Source: Tritonibacter aquimaris
Lineage (GTDB): Bacteria; Pseudomonadota; Alphaproteobacteria; Rhodobacterales; Rhodobacteraceae
Reading direction: 5' to 3'
Assembly: GCF_009617595.1 (NCBI RefSeq)
Contig: NZ_WIXK01000014.1
Location: forward strand, 1-57,037
Length of the DNA: 57,037 nt
Positions 10,730 to 21,043 of the stretch are shown piece by piece. A program made the translations under genes and the position numbers. The notes below the pieces were generated by a model. The model had not been told where the DNA came from and did no database searches. It saw only the letters and a program-made list of their open reading frames with translations. The stretch's first letter is position 1. Each line of letters begins with the position of its first letter.

Positions 10730-11608
10730 TTAGAGCGCCTCAGCGCCCGAAATGATTTCAATCAGTTCGCTGGTGATCACAGCCTGACGCGAGCGGTTAT
10801 ACTCGATGGTCAGCTTATCGATCATTTCACCCGCGTTGCGGGTTGCGTTGTCCATCGCACTCATCCGGGCACCCTGTTCAGAGGCGCCGTTCTCCAGCAG
10901 AGCAGAGAAAATCTGAGTGGCCACACCACGGGGCAGCAGGTCAGCCAGAATGGCTTCTTCGCTGGGCTCGTAGTCATATTCGGCCGCCAGACCTTCGTCG
11001 TCACCGCTTGCTTCGTAAGAAGCCGGGATGATCTGCTGCGCGGTTGGGATCTGGGTCACAACGTTCACGAACTCCGCATAGAAGACCGTTGCAACGTCGA
11101 ATTCACCCTCGTCAAACCGTGTCAGCACGTCTTTGGCGATGTCCTGCGCATTGGAGTACCCAACCGACTTAAGGCCAGCTAGGTCCACATGACCAACGAA
11201 CAGGTCTTCAAACTCGCGTTTCAGAGCGTCGCGGCCTTTTTTGCCAACTGTGAGAACCTTCACAGTTTTGCCTGCAGCCTGAAGCTCAGTTGCCTTTTGA
11301 CGGGCAAGTTTCGCGATATTGGAGTTGAAGCCGCCACAGAGGCCGCGTTCCGCCGTCAGAACGACCAGGAGATGAACCTGATCGCTGCCGGTGCCCGCAA
11401 TCAATTTGGGCGCGGTATCGCTGCCGCCGACCGAAGCCGCCAGCCCCGCCATTACGGCATTGAACCGCTTGGCATAGGGGCGTGCGTCTTCAGCAGCTTC
11501 CTGGGCGCGGCGAAGTTTCGCCGCGGCCACCATTTGCATGGCTTTTGTGATCTTCCGAGTGTTTTTCACACTCTGGATCCGGTTTTTAAGGTCCTTGAGA
11601 GAAGGCAT
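10730..11608 (-). CDS. atpG: F1F0 ATP synthase gamma subunit
   Basis: Gamma is the rotating shaft of F1. The 292-residue protein begins with the conserved helix [35 protein letters not shown], contains [13 protein letters not shown] in the middle, and ends with a long helix rich in the family signature ([19 protein letters not shown]...[16 protein letters not shown]). It lies 14 bp downstream of atpA. Nothing unusual was seen. Confidence 0.97.
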   Translation of the reverse strand: MPSLKDLKNRIQSVKNTRKITKAMQMVAAAKLRRAQEAAEDARPYAKRFNAVMAGLAASVGGSDTAPKLIAGTGSDQVHLLVVLTAERGLCGGFNSNIAKLARQKATELQAAGKTVKVLTVGKKGRDALKREFEDLFVGHVDLAGLKSVGYSNAQDIAKDVLTRFDEGEFDVATVFYAEFVNVVTQIPTAQQIIPASYEASGDDEGLAAEYDYEPSEEAILADLLPRGVATQIFSALLENGASEQGARMSAMDNATRNAGEMIDKLTIEYNRSRQAVITSELIEIISGAEAL

Positions 11609-11622
11609 GTCCTACTCTCTCC

Positions 11623-13164
11623 TTATGCGAAGTCAGCTGCGAATTCGTCGAGAACAGCCTTCATTTTTTCAACGGGCTCACCCTTCTTGAACTTCGGATC
11701 CTCAGTCTGGATCCAGTTCAGGAAGTCAGCCTTCTTGGTGCGCAGGAAGGTGAGCAATTCAGCTTCGAAACGGCCAACCTCTTTGAGGTCGATCTTGTCG
11801 AGGTAGCCATTGGTACCAGCAAAGATCACGCAGACGATTTCAGCGTTGGTCAGCGGTGCGTACTGCGGCTGTTTCATCAGCTCGGTCAGACGGGCACCAC
11901 GGTTCAGCAGCTGTTGGGTTGCCGCGTCAAGGTCGGAACCAAACTGAGCAAACGCAGCCATCTCACGGTACTGAGCCAGCGACAGTTTAACCGGACCCGC
12001 AACCGAAGACATCGCATCGGTCTGCGCCGAGGAGCCAACACGTGAAACCGACAGACCGGTGTTCACAGCAGGACGGATACCTTGGTAGAACAGTTCGGTT
12101 TCCAGGAAGATCTGACCGTCGGTGATCGAGATCACGTTGGTCGGAATAAACGCGGAAACGTCGCCACCTTGGGTTTCAATGATCGGCAGCGCGGTCAGCG
12201 AGCCAGCACCGAAATCTTCGTTCAGCTTTGCCGAACGCTCCAGCAGGCGGGAGTGAAGATAGAAAACGTCACCAGGATAAGCTTCACGTCCGGGCGGACG
12301 ACGCAGCAGCAGGGACATCTGACGATAAGCAACCGCTTGCTTGGAGAGATCATCATAGATGATCAGCGCGTGACGGCCGTTGTCGCGGAATGCTTCGGCC
12401 ATTGCGGTCGCGGCATAAGGTGCCAGGAACTGCATCGGCGCCGGGTCGGACGCGGTTGCAGCAACAACGATGGAGTATTCCATCGCGCCGGTTTCTTCCA
12501 GCTTCTTCACCAGCTGCGCAACAGTAGAGCGCTTCTGGCCAACCGCAACATATACGCAGTACAGTTTCTTGTACTCGTCGTCGCCAGCGGCTTCGTTGTA
12601 AACTTTCTGGTTCAGGATCGCGTCCAGAGCAACGGCAGTTTTACCGGTCTGACGGTCACCAATGATCAGCTCACGCTGGCCACGGCCGATCGGGATCATC
12701 GCGTCAACCGATTTCAGGCCGGTTGCCATTGGTTCGTGAACCGATTTACGCGGGATGATGCCCGGCGCTTTAACGTCCGCAACTTTACGCTCGGCACCCT
12801 CAATCGGGCCTTTGCCGTCCAGCGGGTTACCCAGAGCGTCAACAACGCGGCCCAGCAGGGCGTCGCCCGAGGGAACGTCCACGATGGAGTTGGTGCGCTT
12901 TACGGTGTCACCTTCTTTAATGTCACGGTCAGAACCGAAGATAACAACACCAACGTTGTCAGCTTCCAGGTTCAGCGCCATGCCCATGATGCCACCGGGG
13001 AATTCGACCATTTCGCCGGCTTGGACGTTATCCAGACCGTGAACACGTGCGATACCGTCACCGACGGACAGCACGCGACCGATTTCGGCCACCTCTGCTT
13101 CTTGACCAAAATTCTTGATTTGGTCTTTCAGGATCGCAGAAATCTCTGCAGCTTGGATACCCAT
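11623..13164 (-). CDS. atpA: F1F0 ATP synthase alpha subunit
   Basis: Alpha holds the non-catalytic nucleotide sites of F1. The 513-residue product has the P-loop [48 protein letters not shown] split over the usual positions, and the C-terminal [18 protein letters not shown]. Start [19 protein letters not shown] is typical. It abuts atpH, its start following the atpH stop with no gap, so the pair is probably coupled in translation. Confidence 0.98.
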   Translation of the reverse strand: MGIQAAEISAILKDQIKNFGQEAEVAEIGRVLSVGDGIARVHGLDNVQAGEMVEFPGGIMGMALNLEADNVGVVIFGSDRDIKEGDTVKRTNSIVDVPSGDALLGRVVDALGNPLDGKGPIEGAERKVADVKAPGIIPRKSVHEPMATGLKSVDAMIPIGRGQRELIIGDRQTGKTAVALDAILNQKVYNEAAGDDEYKKLYCVYVAVGQKRSTVAQLVKKLEETGAMEYSIVVAATASDPAPMQFLAPYAATAMAEAFRDNGRHALIIYDDLSKQAVAYRQMSLLLRRPPGREAYPGDVFYLHSRLLERSAKLNEDFGAGSLTALPIIETQGGDVSAFIPTNVISITDGQIFLETELFYQGIRPAVNTGLSVSRVGSSAQTDAMSSVAGPVKLSLAQYREMAAFAQFGSDLDAATQQLLNRGARLTELMKQPQYAPLTNAEIVCVIFAGTNGYLDKIDLKEVGRFEAELLTFLRTKKADFLNWIQTEDPKFKKGEPVEKMKAVLDEFAADFA

Positions 13165-13725
13165 TTATCCGACCTCTTTCATTGCATTCTGTAGGGAGTT
13201 GAGCTTGGAGCGGATCGAGCTATCGACCATCTTCGAGCCCACTTTGACAACGAGACCGCCGATGATACCTGCATCGACGCTTGCGTTAATGGTAACTTTT
13301 TTGCCCACGCGCTCAGCCAAAGTCTTGGCCAGCTTTTCGCTTTGGGTCTTGGTCAGCGCCTTGGCTGAGATCACTTCTGCGGTCACTTCACCGCGGGCCT
13401 CAGCGAGGCGCGCGCGCAGCGCTTCGATCAACGCAGGCAGCACAAAAAGACGGCGTTTTTCTGCCATCAGCGCCAGGGTGTTGCGAACAGTGGGTTCAAT
13501 ACCCATCTTGTCTGCTACAGCGATGATCGCTGCCCCCTGCTCGGCGCGGGAAACGACCGGGGATGTGATCAGCTCAGACAGCTCGGGGCTGCTGGCCAAT
13601 GCGTCGGCCAGATCGTTGATGCTTGTTTCAAGGCTGTCGAGAGACTTACTCTCTTCTGCAATCTCAAAGATCGCAGTGGCATAGCGCGCAGCAATACCTG
13701 CGGAAATCGAAGCTGGTTCGGACAC
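13165..13725 (-). CDS. atpH: F1F0 ATP synthase delta subunit
   Basis: Delta (OSCP-like) joins the F1 head to the peripheral stalk. I start it at GTG 13725, giving 186 residues that begin SEPASISAGIAARYATAIFEIAEE as in relatives, with GGAAGGG upstream. The longer open frame to 13815 adds 30 residues with no conservation. The C-terminus shows the VDAGIIGGLVVKVGSKMVDSSIRSKLNSL signature in part. It leads the F1-only operon; in Rhodobacterales the F0 genes form a separate operon elsewhere. Confidence 0.93.
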   Translation of the reverse strand: MSEPASISAGIAARYATAIFEIAEESKSLDSLETSINDLADALASSPELSELITSPVVSRAEQGAAIIAVADKMGIEPTVRNTLALMAEKRRLFVLPALIEALRARLAEARGEVTAEVISAKALTKTQSEKLAKTLAERVGKKVTINASVDAGIIGGLVVKVGSKMVDSSIRSKLNSLQNAMKEVG

Positions 13726-13828
13726 GTCCACCCTTCCGATATTTAGGCCCCGGTTGGCAGGTGCAAACCAGCGTCCGGGGGCGTGAGGTAGCCCCTCCAG
13801 AGGTCGGCGAGGCATCGAAATCAGCGTG

Positions 13829-13896
13829 GATGTAGCAGAGCGTTACCAACCTAGCAACTGCCTTAACATCTTATTTCCGAGAGGTCGTTCACGCAA
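13829..13896 (-). promoter_or_regulatory. Two candidate tandem promoters of the atp operon
   Basis: The 373-bp gap between atpH and the methyltransferase gene holds no credible ORF. On the minus strand it offers two sigma-70-like pairs, each with a 17-nt spacer: TTGCGT (13896-13891) with TAAGAT (13873-13868), and TTGCTA (13857-13852) with TACATC (13834-13829). The downstream pair would give a leader of roughly 100 nt. Beyond 13900 the gap is AT-rich with no other feature that I can name. Confidence 0.4.
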
Positions 13897-14098
13897 TTTC
13901 AAGGAGTTAGGCGATATCTGTAGGTTTTCGTCAAATTAGTTTCGTGAAAAAGCTCATTTCGTAGCGTCATTTTTCGTGAACTGCAGTCGCTAACATGTGT
14001 CTTTCTTGCATGGAAGACCACTGAATTTGCGCCTCTCTCGCATTCCGGGAATCAGTTTTTGCTGCTGCACCACCTTCTGATTGCAGCGAAGCGGCGTC

Positions 14099-14860
14099 CT
14101 AACGCCCACATGTCCATGCTGGTTCCGGCAAGGGATTCGACAACCCCTCCAAAACCCGGATCCGACTGGGCTTGCTCGATTTGACCCGGCTTCCCGACTG
14201 CGGATAGGCTTGCTTGCGCACTTCGACCAAAAACACCCCCCCTGCGAGCACGGTCGGCAATTTTTGTCCGAAACGCTCGATCATCTGCGCAGATCGCAGC
14301 CAGAACCTCTTTTCGCTTGGCGGCAAATGCAGCGCAGATACATGGGTCTCAACTTCAAACTGATGACTGCGCAGCTGATGTTCGAGCTGCCCAAGCGTAT
14401 AAGGACGGCCAAATCCAAACGGCGTGCGATCAGAACGCACCCAAAGCCCCGCGCGGTTGGGCACGATGAACATCGCGCGCCCTCCAGGGCCAAGCACACG
14501 CCAGCATTCCTCCAACAATTTACGCGGGCGCTCCGAGGTTTCCAGCGCATGCATCACAACCAGCCGGTCCACATGGCCTGTTTCCAACGGCCACATCGCC
14601 TCTTCGCACAAAACCGATACATTGGGCTGGCCCGCCGGCCATTGCATCACTCCCTGCGGTCCCGGCATCAAAGCCACCACCCGGCGTGCCTGGTCCAGGT
14701 AAGGTCTGAGCAGCGGAGCCGCAAACCCAAACCCGGCAACGGTTTCTCCGTGCGCGTCTGGCCATAGCTCCAGCAGGCGCGAACGGATCGACGCCTGCAC
14801 CAAACGCCCGAGCTTGCTACGATAGTAGAAGTTTCTCAGATCTTGAACGTCGAGATACAT
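14099..14860 (-). CDS. Class I SAM-dependent methyltransferase
   Basis: The 253-residue cytosolic protein has a methyltransferase-fold pattern: a degenerate SAM loop ([11 protein letters not shown]), the [16 protein letters not shown] segment, a [22 protein letters not shown] strand-helix-strand, and a C-terminal region with [13 protein letters not shown]. The substrate is not evident. ATG 14860 ([18 protein letters not shown]) fits relatives; the frame continues upstream to 14956 but overlaps gloB there. It is divergent from gloB, with about 60 bp between starts, so the two may share a promoter region. Confidence 0.85.
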   Translation of the reverse strand: MYLDVQDLRNFYYRSKLGRLVQASIRSRLLELWPDAHGETVAGFGFAAPLLRPYLDQARRVVALMPGPQGVMQWPAGQPNVSVLCEEAMWPLETGHVDRLVVMHALETSERPRKLLEECWRVLGPGGRAMFIVPNRAGLWVRSDRTPFGFGRPYTLGQLEHQLRSHQFEVETHVSALHLPPSEKRFWLRSAQMIERFGQKLPTVLAGGVFLVEVRKQAYPQSGSRVKSSKPSRIRVLEGLSNPLPEPAWTCGR

Positions 14861-14921
14861 TGCAGCCGCGCGCTCCTTTGGCCAAACTGACCCTAGTTTA
14901 GCCATCTTGAGACGAATGACC

Positions 14922-15689
14922 ATGCCCCTGGAAATCCTAACCGTTCCCTGTCGCACAGATAATTACGCATTTTTGTTGCACAATGACGAAACCGGGGAAA
15001 CCGCGCTCGTCGATGCTCCAGAAGCGGCCCCGATAGAAGCCGCGCTTTCTGCGCGCGGCTGGACCCTCGACTATATATTGATCACCCATCACCACTACGA
15101 TCACGTTGATGCCGTCGAGCCATTGCGAAACCGCGACAACGCGCAGGTCTACGGCGCAGCAAACGATGCGCATCGCCTGCCCCCGCTCGATCAGACACTT
15201 AATGATGGAGAAACACTCAGCCTTCTCGGTGAAGAGCTCCGGGTAATGGATGTCTCGGGGCACACGATCGGCCACATCGCATTCCACTTCCCGCACTCAA
15301 AAGCGGTTTTTACGGCTGATAGCCTCATGGCGCTTGGCTGTGGGCGGCTTTTTGAAGGCACGCCCAAACAGGCTTTTGACAGTCTTTGTGCTCTTGCCAG
15401 TCTGCCAGAAGACACTATTGTATATTCAGGGCATGAATACACCCAAGCAAATGCAAAATTCGCCCTGACGATCGAAGCAGACAATCCGGCTCTTATTGAA
15501 CGCGTTGCAGATATCAACGCCGCGCGTGAATCTGGTCGCCCAACGGTGCCATCTTCTCTGGTATTGGAGCGCGCGACCAACCCGTTTCTGAGAGCCGATC
15601 AGCCAGGGATCAAAATTGCCTTGGGTTTGGAAGACCAGGATGCGCTTGCCGTGTTTACCGAGATTCGGCAACGAAAGGATAACTTTTGA
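14922..15689 (+). CDS. gloB: Hydroxyacylglutathione hydrolase (glyoxalase II)
   Basis: GloB hydrolyses S-lactoylglutathione to lactate and glutathione in methylglyoxal detoxification. The 255-residue metallo-beta-lactamase-fold protein has the metal motif [12 protein letters not shown], the second site in [13 protein letters not shown], and [19 protein letters not shown] 14922 ([10 protein letters not shown]) matches the usual start; ATG 14916 is an alternative two codons earlier. Its neighbours are a divergent methyltransferase and clpA about 180 bp downstream. Confidence 0.93.
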   Translation: MPLEILTVPCRTDNYAFLLHNDETGETALVDAPEAAPIEAALSARGWTLDYILITHHHYDHVDAVEPLRNRDNAQVYGAANDAHRLPPLDQTLNDGETLSLLGEELRVMDVSGHTIGHIAFHFPHSKAVFTADSLMALGCGRLFEGTPKQAFDSLCALASLPEDTIVYSGHEYTQANAKFALTIEADNPALIERVADINAARESGRPTVPSSLVLERATNPFLRADQPGIKIALGLEDQDALAVFTEIRQRKDNF

Positions 15690-15867
15690 CCCGTTTTCGG
15701 GGGCGTGAAACGCAATCAAAAGGTTTTGTGACCGTAAAAAGTGAGAAACCTCTTGAAGCCGCCGCTGGATCAACCAAACTCTAACAATATGGAGACAAGG
15801 TTGAATGAGGGCATATTGGTAAATACCTGTCAGTATGCTCAGCAACCCAAGACAGAGGAGCACGCCC

Positions 15868-18198
15868 GTGCCTTCATTCTCGAACACGCTTGAACAGGCC
15901 ATTCACGCAGCGCTAGCGCTTGCGAATGAGCGACGTCACGAATTTGCCACGCTGGAACACCTGCTTCTGGCTCTGACCGATGAGCCCGACGCCGCCCGCG
16001 TCATGCAGGCCTGTAGCGTCGACCTTGGCGAATTGCGCAGCGCCCTGCTTGAGTTTGTCGATGAAGAATTGTCAAATCTCGTCACCAGCGTCGAAGGCTC
16101 TGAGGCCGTGCCCACGGCTGCTTTCCAACGGGTGATCCAGCGTGCAGCGATTCATGTGCAATCTTCTGGCCGCACTGAGGTCACCGGTGCCAATGTGCTG
16201 GTGGCGATCTTTGCCGAACGTGAAAGCGACGCGGCCTATTTCCTGCAGGATCAGGAAATGACCCGCTATGACGCGGTGAATTTCATCGCCCATGGCGTGG
16301 CCAAAGATCCAGCCTTCGGCGAGAGCCGCACTGTAAGCGGCTCCGAAGAATATGAAGAGACCTCACAACAGCAGCCACAAGCAGAGGGCGGCGAGAAAAA
16401 AGAGAGCGCGCTTGCCAAATATTGCGTCGATCTCAATGCCAAGTCCCGCGATGGTGATATTGACCCCCTGATCGGTCGTTCCCAAGAGGTTGAGCGTTGC
16501 ATTCAGGTGCTCTGCCGCCGTCGCAAGAACAATCCGCTCTTGGTGGGTGATCCTGGCGTTGGTAAAACCGCCATCGCCGAAGGCCTGGCGCGCAAGGTCG
16601 TACAGGGCGAAGTGCCTGAAGTACTCTCTGAAACCACCATCTACTCGCTCGATATGGGCGCGCTTTTGGCGGGCACACGCTACCGTGGTGATTTTGAAGA
16701 ACGTCTCAAAGCAGTGGTCACCGAGCTGGAAGATCACCCTGACGCGGTTCTGTTCATCGATGAAATCCACACCGTTATTGGTGCGGGTGCGACGTCTGGC
16801 GGCGCAATGGATGCTTCAAACCTGCTGAAACCCGCTCTGCAGGGCGGCAAGCTGCGCACCATGGGCTCCACCACGTACAAAGAGTTCCGCCAGCACTTCG
16901 AAAAAGACCGCGCGCTCAGCCGCCGGTTCCAGAAGATCGATGTGAATGAGCCTTCGGTCGAGGATTCGATTGCGATCCTAAAGGGGCTGAAACCTTATTT
17001 CGAAGACCACCACGGCATCAAATTCACCGCAGATGCGATCAAATCCGCGGTGGAGCTTGCCGCGCGTTATATCAATGATCGCAAACTGCCCGACAAGGCC
17101 ATTGATGTGATCGACGAAGCCGGTGCTGCCCAGCATCTGGTTGCGGAAAGCAAACGTCGCAAGACCATCGGCGTCAAAGAGGTTGAGGCCGTTGTTGCCA
17201 AGATCGCCCGCATCCCACCCAAAAGCGTTTCCAAAGACGACGCCGAGGTTCTGAAAGATCTGGAGAAAACCCTGAAACGGGTTGTCTTTGGCCAGAACGA
17301 CGCGATTGACGCGCTCTCAAGTGCGATCAAACTGGCACGTGCGGGCCTGCGAGAGCCGGAAAAACCCATTGGGAACTACCTGTTTGCGGGCCCCACTGGT
17401 GTTGGTAAAACCGAGGTCGCCAAACAGTTGGCTGATCAGCTTGGTGTTGAACTGCTGCGCTTTGACATGTCCGAATACATGGAAAAACACGCCGTATCAC
17501 GCTTGATCGGTGCGCCTCCTGGCTATGTCGGCTTTGATCAGGGCGGCCTACTGACTGATGGCGTTGATCAGCACCCACACTGTGTGTTGTTGCTGGATGA
17601 GATCGAGAAGGCCCACCCCGACGTCTTTAATATCCTGCTGCAGGTCATGGATAATGGCCAGCTCACCGATCACAACGGCCGCACTGTGAACTTCCGCAAT
17701 GTTGTGCTGATCATGACGTCCAATGCTGGTGCGTCCGACATGGCCAAATCCGCAGTGGGCTTTGGCCGTGACCGTCGCGAAGGCGAAGACACCGCCGCAA
17801 TCGAACGCACATTCACACCGGAATTCCGCAACCGTCTTGATGCGGTGATTTCCTTTGGCGCGCTGCCAAAAGAGGTGATCCTGCAGGTTGTTGAGAAATT
17901 CGTGCTCCAGCTCGAAGCACAGCTGCTGGATCGCAATGTCTCGATTGAGCTTACCCGCCCTGCTGCAGAATGGCTCGCTGACAAAGGCTATGATGAGAAA
18001 ATGGGTGCGCGTCCTCTGGGCCGTGTGATCCAGGAATACATCAAAAAGCCCCTCGCCGAGGAATTGCTCTTTGGCAAGCTCACCAAGGGTGGCCTTGTGA
18101 AGGTTGGCGTCAAGGATGGCAAACTGGACCTACGCATTGAAGGCCCAGCAAAGCCTCGGATCTCTGGCAAAAAACCCCCACTGCTCACTGCGGACTAA
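15868..18198 (+). CDS. clpA: ATP-dependent Clp protease ATP-binding subunit ClpA
   Basis: ClpA is the Hsp100 unfoldase that feeds substrates to ClpP. The 776-residue product has a Clp N-domain (1-145), an AAA+ D1 with Walker [16 protein letters not shown] and Walker [10 protein letters not shown], and a D2 with [15 protein letters not shown] and [13 protein letters not shown], ending in the ClpB-type D2-small domain. GTG 15868 is preceded by GAGGAG and starts [12 protein letters not shown] as expected; the upstream extension is unconserved. No clpS gene adjoins it. A weak CTTGAA at 15752 might belong to a heat-shock promoter, but the partner element is poor. Confidence 0.96.
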   Translation: MPSFSNTLEQAIHAALALANERRHEFATLEHLLLALTDEPDAARVMQACSVDLGELRSALLEFVDEELSNLVTSVEGSEAVPTAAFQRVIQRAAIHVQSSGRTEVTGANVLVAIFAERESDAAYFLQDQEMTRYDAVNFIAHGVAKDPAFGESRTVSGSEEYEETSQQQPQAEGGEKKESALAKYCVDLNAKSRDGDIDPLIGRSQEVERCIQVLCRRRKNNPLLVGDPGVGKTAIAEGLARKVVQGEVPEVLSETTIYSLDMGALLAGTRYRGDFEERLKAVVTELEDHPDAVLFIDEIHTVIGAGATSGGAMDASNLLKPALQGGKLRTMGSTTYKEFRQHFEKDRALSRRFQKIDVNEPSVEDSIAILKGLKPYFEDHHGIKFTADAIKSAVELAARYINDRKLPDKAIDVIDEAGAAQHLVAESKRRKTIGVKEVEAVVAKIARIPPKSVSKDDAEVLKDLEKTLKRVVFGQNDAIDALSSAIKLARAGLREPEKPIGNYLFAGPTGVGKTEVAKQLADQLGVELLRFDMSEYMEKHAVSRLIGAPPGYVGFDQGGLLTDGVDQHPHCVLLLDEIEKAHPDVFNILLQVMDNGQLTDHNGRTVNFRNVVLIMTSNAGASDMAKSAVGFGRDRREGEDTAAIERTFTPEFRNRLDAVISFGALPKEVILQVVEKFVLQLEAQLLDRNVSIELTRPAAEWLADKGYDEKMGARPLGRVIQEYIKKPLAEELLFGKLTKGGLVKVGVKDGKLDLRIEGPAKPRISGKKPPLLTAD

Positions 18199-18202
18199 CG
18201 CA

Positions 18203-19159
18203 ATGAAATACGCATTGGCTCTGGCCATAACGCTCGCCTCCCCTCTGGGGGCGAGCGATTTTTCTGCGCCCTTGTTGGATTGGCCGGTGGATTGCGTCCT
18301 CAACCACTCCTGCCATCTGCAGCAATATGTGGATCACGACCCCGGCCCCGGCGCAAAAGACTTCCGCTGCGACGCTCTCAGCTATGATGGCCATAAGGGC
18401 ACTGATATCGCTCTGCCCTCGCTTGCTGCAATGATGGCGGGCGTCAGTGTTCGCGCAGCCGCAGATGGCATCGTCGCAGGGCTACGCAATGACATGGCCG
18501 ATCTACGATACGAAAACGGCACTGACCTACAAGGGCGTGACTGTGGCAACGGCGTGGTGCTGCAACACTCTGACGGTTGGGAAACCCAATATTGCCACCT
18601 GAAACAAGGCTCTGTTCAGGTTACGGTTGGCCAGTCCATTGCGGCAGGCACCGCCCTTGGTGAAATCGGCCTGTCCGGCAAAACACAGTTTCCACATCTT
18701 CACCTGTCCGTCCGCCACAACGGTGCAGTGGTGGATCCGTTTGCAGCGACTTTCAACACATGCGACGCAGCACAACAGAGCCTTTGGAGCACCTCTCTAC
18801 CCTACGAGCCAGGTGGCTTAATCTCCGTTGGTTTCAGCCAAGCCGTCCCCAGCTATGACGCAATTCGTGCAGGCACCACCCGCGCAGATCTCACCACCAC
18901 CTCACCTGCGATGGTGGTTTGGGGCTATCTCTATGGCGCACAAAAAAATGATGTGGTGCAGCTACAGATACACGGCCCCAAAGGGGAAGTGATCGCCCAT
19001 TCTGATATCTTAGACAAAGATCAGGCCCAGCTCTTTCGCGCGGCAGGAAAACGTCTGCGGGCCCCAAACTGGCCGCAGGGCATCTACCACGGCACCGCCC
19101 GCCTCATCCGCGACGGGGTCCTGGTCGACAGCAAAACGATAGAGCTCACCTTGAACTAA
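18203..19159 (+). CDS. Secreted M23 family metallopeptidase
   Basis: This is a probable periplasmic peptidoglycan endopeptidase of the LytM type. The 318-residue product has a signal peptide (MKYALALAITLASPLGAS), the zinc ligand motif HKGTDIAL near residue 65, NGVVLQHSDGWETQYCHL, and FPHLHLSVRHNG. A C-terminal beta-rich domain of about 120 residues follows. The ATG lies 4 bp after the clpA stop, so it is cotranscribed with clpA; no strong ribosome site is visible and translation may depend on coupling. The open frame upstream overlaps clpA and is not used. Confidence 0.88.
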   Translation: MKYALALAITLASPLGASDFSAPLLDWPVDCVLNHSCHLQQYVDHDPGPGAKDFRCDALSYDGHKGTDIALPSLAAMMAGVSVRAAADGIVAGLRNDMADLRYENGTDLQGRDCGNGVVLQHSDGWETQYCHLKQGSVQVTVGQSIAAGTALGEIGLSGKTQFPHLHLSVRHNGAVVDPFAATFNTCDAAQQSLWSTSLPYEPGGLISVGFSQAVPSYDAIRAGTTRADLTTTSPAMVVWGYLYGAQKNDVVQLQIHGPKGEVIAHSDILDKDQAQLFRAAGKRLRAPNWPQGIYHGTARLIRDGVLVDSKTIELTLN

Positions 19160-19163
19160 GGTG

Positions 19164-19250
19164 AAACCGCCTTGCGCAGCAAGGCCACGCCCAACCGGTG
19201 CACTGCCCCAAAGGGGCACAGCGCACTGGGCGGGAGTTCTCCCCCTAGAC
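19164..19250. terminator. Convergent stem-loops between the M23 peptidase and the OmpA-domain gene
   Basis: Two inverted repeats fill the gap between convergent genes. CCTTGC and GCAAGG surround a 3-nt loop at about 19169-19183, and TGCCCC and GGGGCA surround AAA at about 19203-19217, the latter nested in longer complementary arms (GCCCA...TGGGC). Neither has a long T run, so termination efficiency is uncertain. Confidence 0.4.
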
Positions 19251-19279
19251 CTTGCGCCCCACTAGTCAGCACCCAACAC

Positions 19280-21040
19280 TCAACGCTCGGTAAATTTCAG
19301 CTCGATACGGCGGTTCTGCGCGCGCGCCTCAGCGGTGTCACGTGGGTCCACCGGTTGGAATTCGCCGAACCCATTGGCTGAAAGCCGCTCGGGCGGCAGG
19401 CCCAGGTTTTCAACCATATACCGTACAACCGACAACGCCCGCCCCTGGCTCAGCTCCCAGTTATCTTCAAACTTCGGGTGGTTGATCAGCGGATCATTGT
19501 CAGTATGCCCATCGACGCGGATCACCCAGTTCAGCTCAGATGGGATCGCAGCTGCAACGCTTTGCAAAATCCCTGCCACCTTTGCCACTTCGGCCCGGCC
19601 CGCCTCAGACAGATCCGCGCTGCCTGGATCAAACAATACTTCGGAGGCAAACACAAAACGGTCGCCCTGAATGCGCACCCCGTCTTGATTGCCCAACAGA
19701 TCACGCAGCCGTCCAAAAAACTCGGAGCGATAGCGCGCCAGATCTTCGCTTTCGGCCTCCAGTGCCTCCGCCTTTAACGCCAGTGCCTCGGCTTCGTCCT
19801 CGGCGCGCTTGCGCTCTTCTTCTTCCAACAGACGGCGCTTGCGCTCTTCCGAGGCCGCCCGCGCCAGTGCAGTGTTCAGATCCTGGCCAAGGCTTTGCAA
19901 CTGAATGGATTGCGCCGCATCCCGATCCTTGAAATCATCAAGCAGCGCTTGCAGACCACCAAGCTGCCCACGCAGGGCTGCAACCTGTTGATTGAGCAAC
20001 GCTGCTTCGCGTTGTGCCTCAGCGGAAACAGCTTCTTCATTTGCAAGCGCAGCATTGGCTTGCGCCAGCAATGCAGCCTGCACATCCGTGGCATCCAAGG
20101 CTGCTGCCTCAGCCGAGCGCAATCGCTCCAATGCCTCGGAAAGATCACCTGACAATGTTTTTTCAGCAGCCTGCGCCGCCGCCAGCAATGTCAGAGTGTC
20201 CTCAGCAGCCTTGCGCTCCGCCTCAAGCGACAATGTCATTGCGGTCAGTTCCGCATCGGCATTCTGTAAACGCTCCTGCAACGCTTTTGCCGCCGCAGCC
20301 TCAGCCAAACGCGCGGCCTGCTCTTCTAGGCGCGCCGCTTCTTCGTCGCTCAGCTGGGTGTTCAGCTCAGCAATCTCGCTGTCACGCGCAGCCAGATCCT
20401 TTGTGCGTTCAGATCCTTCGCGCTCCAGATCCGCTACCAAAGCCTGCAGCGCTTCGCGTTTGGCCGCATCCAGTCGCGCAGCCTCTGTTTGGGCGTCTAT
20501 TTCACCACGTGCTGTTGCCAGTGCAAGGTTGAGCCGCTCTTGCTGGCTCAGCAGTTCCACTTCTCGGGCGTCTTGATCGGCGCGCTCCGCAGTTAAGGTC
20601 GAAACCTGGCGTTCCGCATCATCACGGCTACTGATCAACGCCGCCACCTGCGCCTCAAAGCCCGAGATCCGGCTTTGGGCAATTTCCAATTCAGACGCGG
20701 TCAGATCCTGCTGCGCTGTCAGTTCCGCCAACGCCCGATTACGCGCATTCAGCTCAGACCGGGTGGAGGACAATGTTGTGTTCAGCGCACCAAGACGCGT
20801 TTCTAAACCGGTGCTTTTACGCTCTTCCAGTCCAAGCGCGGCAGCCAGTGCCCCAACTTCGCCTGCAAGGTCATCCAGTTCGCTTTCTTGACCGGAAATA
20901 GTTTCGCGCAACACAAATTGCACCATCATAAAAATGGTCAGAACAAACATCAAAACCAGCAACAAGCCAGTCATTGCATCCACAAACCCCGGCCAGATCG
21001 AAGCCTGAAATCGCTGACCCGTGCGCCGAGACAGAGCCAT
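19280..21040 (-). CDS. OmpA-domain peptidoglycan-binding protein with MotB-like membrane anchor and long coiled coil
   Basis: The 586-residue protein starts with one membrane segment containing an early acidic residue (FVDAMTGLLLVLMFVLTIFMM), as in MotB, TolR and ExbD proton-channel partners. Residues about 55-425 are an Ala/Glu/Leu-rich coiled coil. The last 130 residues are an OmpA/MotB domain (LFDPGSADLSEAG, VDGHTDNDP, LSANGFGEFQPVDP, RAQNRRIEL). It follows the ExbB-like gene with a 3-bp gap, so the two probably form one inner-membrane proton-driven complex reaching the cell wall through the coil. Its role is not established; ZorB-like defence use is possible but no other Zorya genes are present. 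Confidence 0.85.
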   Translation of the reverse strand: MALSRRTGQRFQASIWPGFVDAMTGLLLVLMFVLTIFMMVQFVLRETISGQESELDDLAGEVGALAAALGLEERKSTGLETRLGALNTTLSSTRSELNARNRALAELTAQQDLTASELEIAQSRISGFEAQVAALISSRDDAERQVSTLTAERADQDAREVELLSQQERLNLALATARGEIDAQTEAARLDAAKREALQALVADLEREGSERTKDLAARDSEIAELNTQLSDEEAARLEEQAARLAEAAAAKALQERLQNADAELTAMTLSLEAERKAAEDTLTLLAAAQAAEKTLSGDLSEALERLRSAEAAALDATDVQAALLAQANAALANEEAVSAEAQREAALLNQQVAALRGQLGGLQALLDDFKDRDAAQSIQLQSLGQDLNTALARAASEERKRRLLEEEERKRAEDEAEALALKAEALEAESEDLARYRSEFFGRLRDLLGNQDGVRIQGDRFVFASEVLFDPGSADLSEAGRAEVAKVAGILQSVAAAIPSELNWVIRVDGHTDNDPLINHPKFEDNWELSQGRALSVVRYMVENLGLPPERLSANGFGEFQPVDPRDTAEARAQNRRIELKFTER

Positions 21041-21043
21041 GGA

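Noticed and set aside
12082-13194. 370-aa plus-strand ORF opposite atpA
   Set aside because: Shadow of atpA; no start context and an implausible Arg/His/Gln-rich product.
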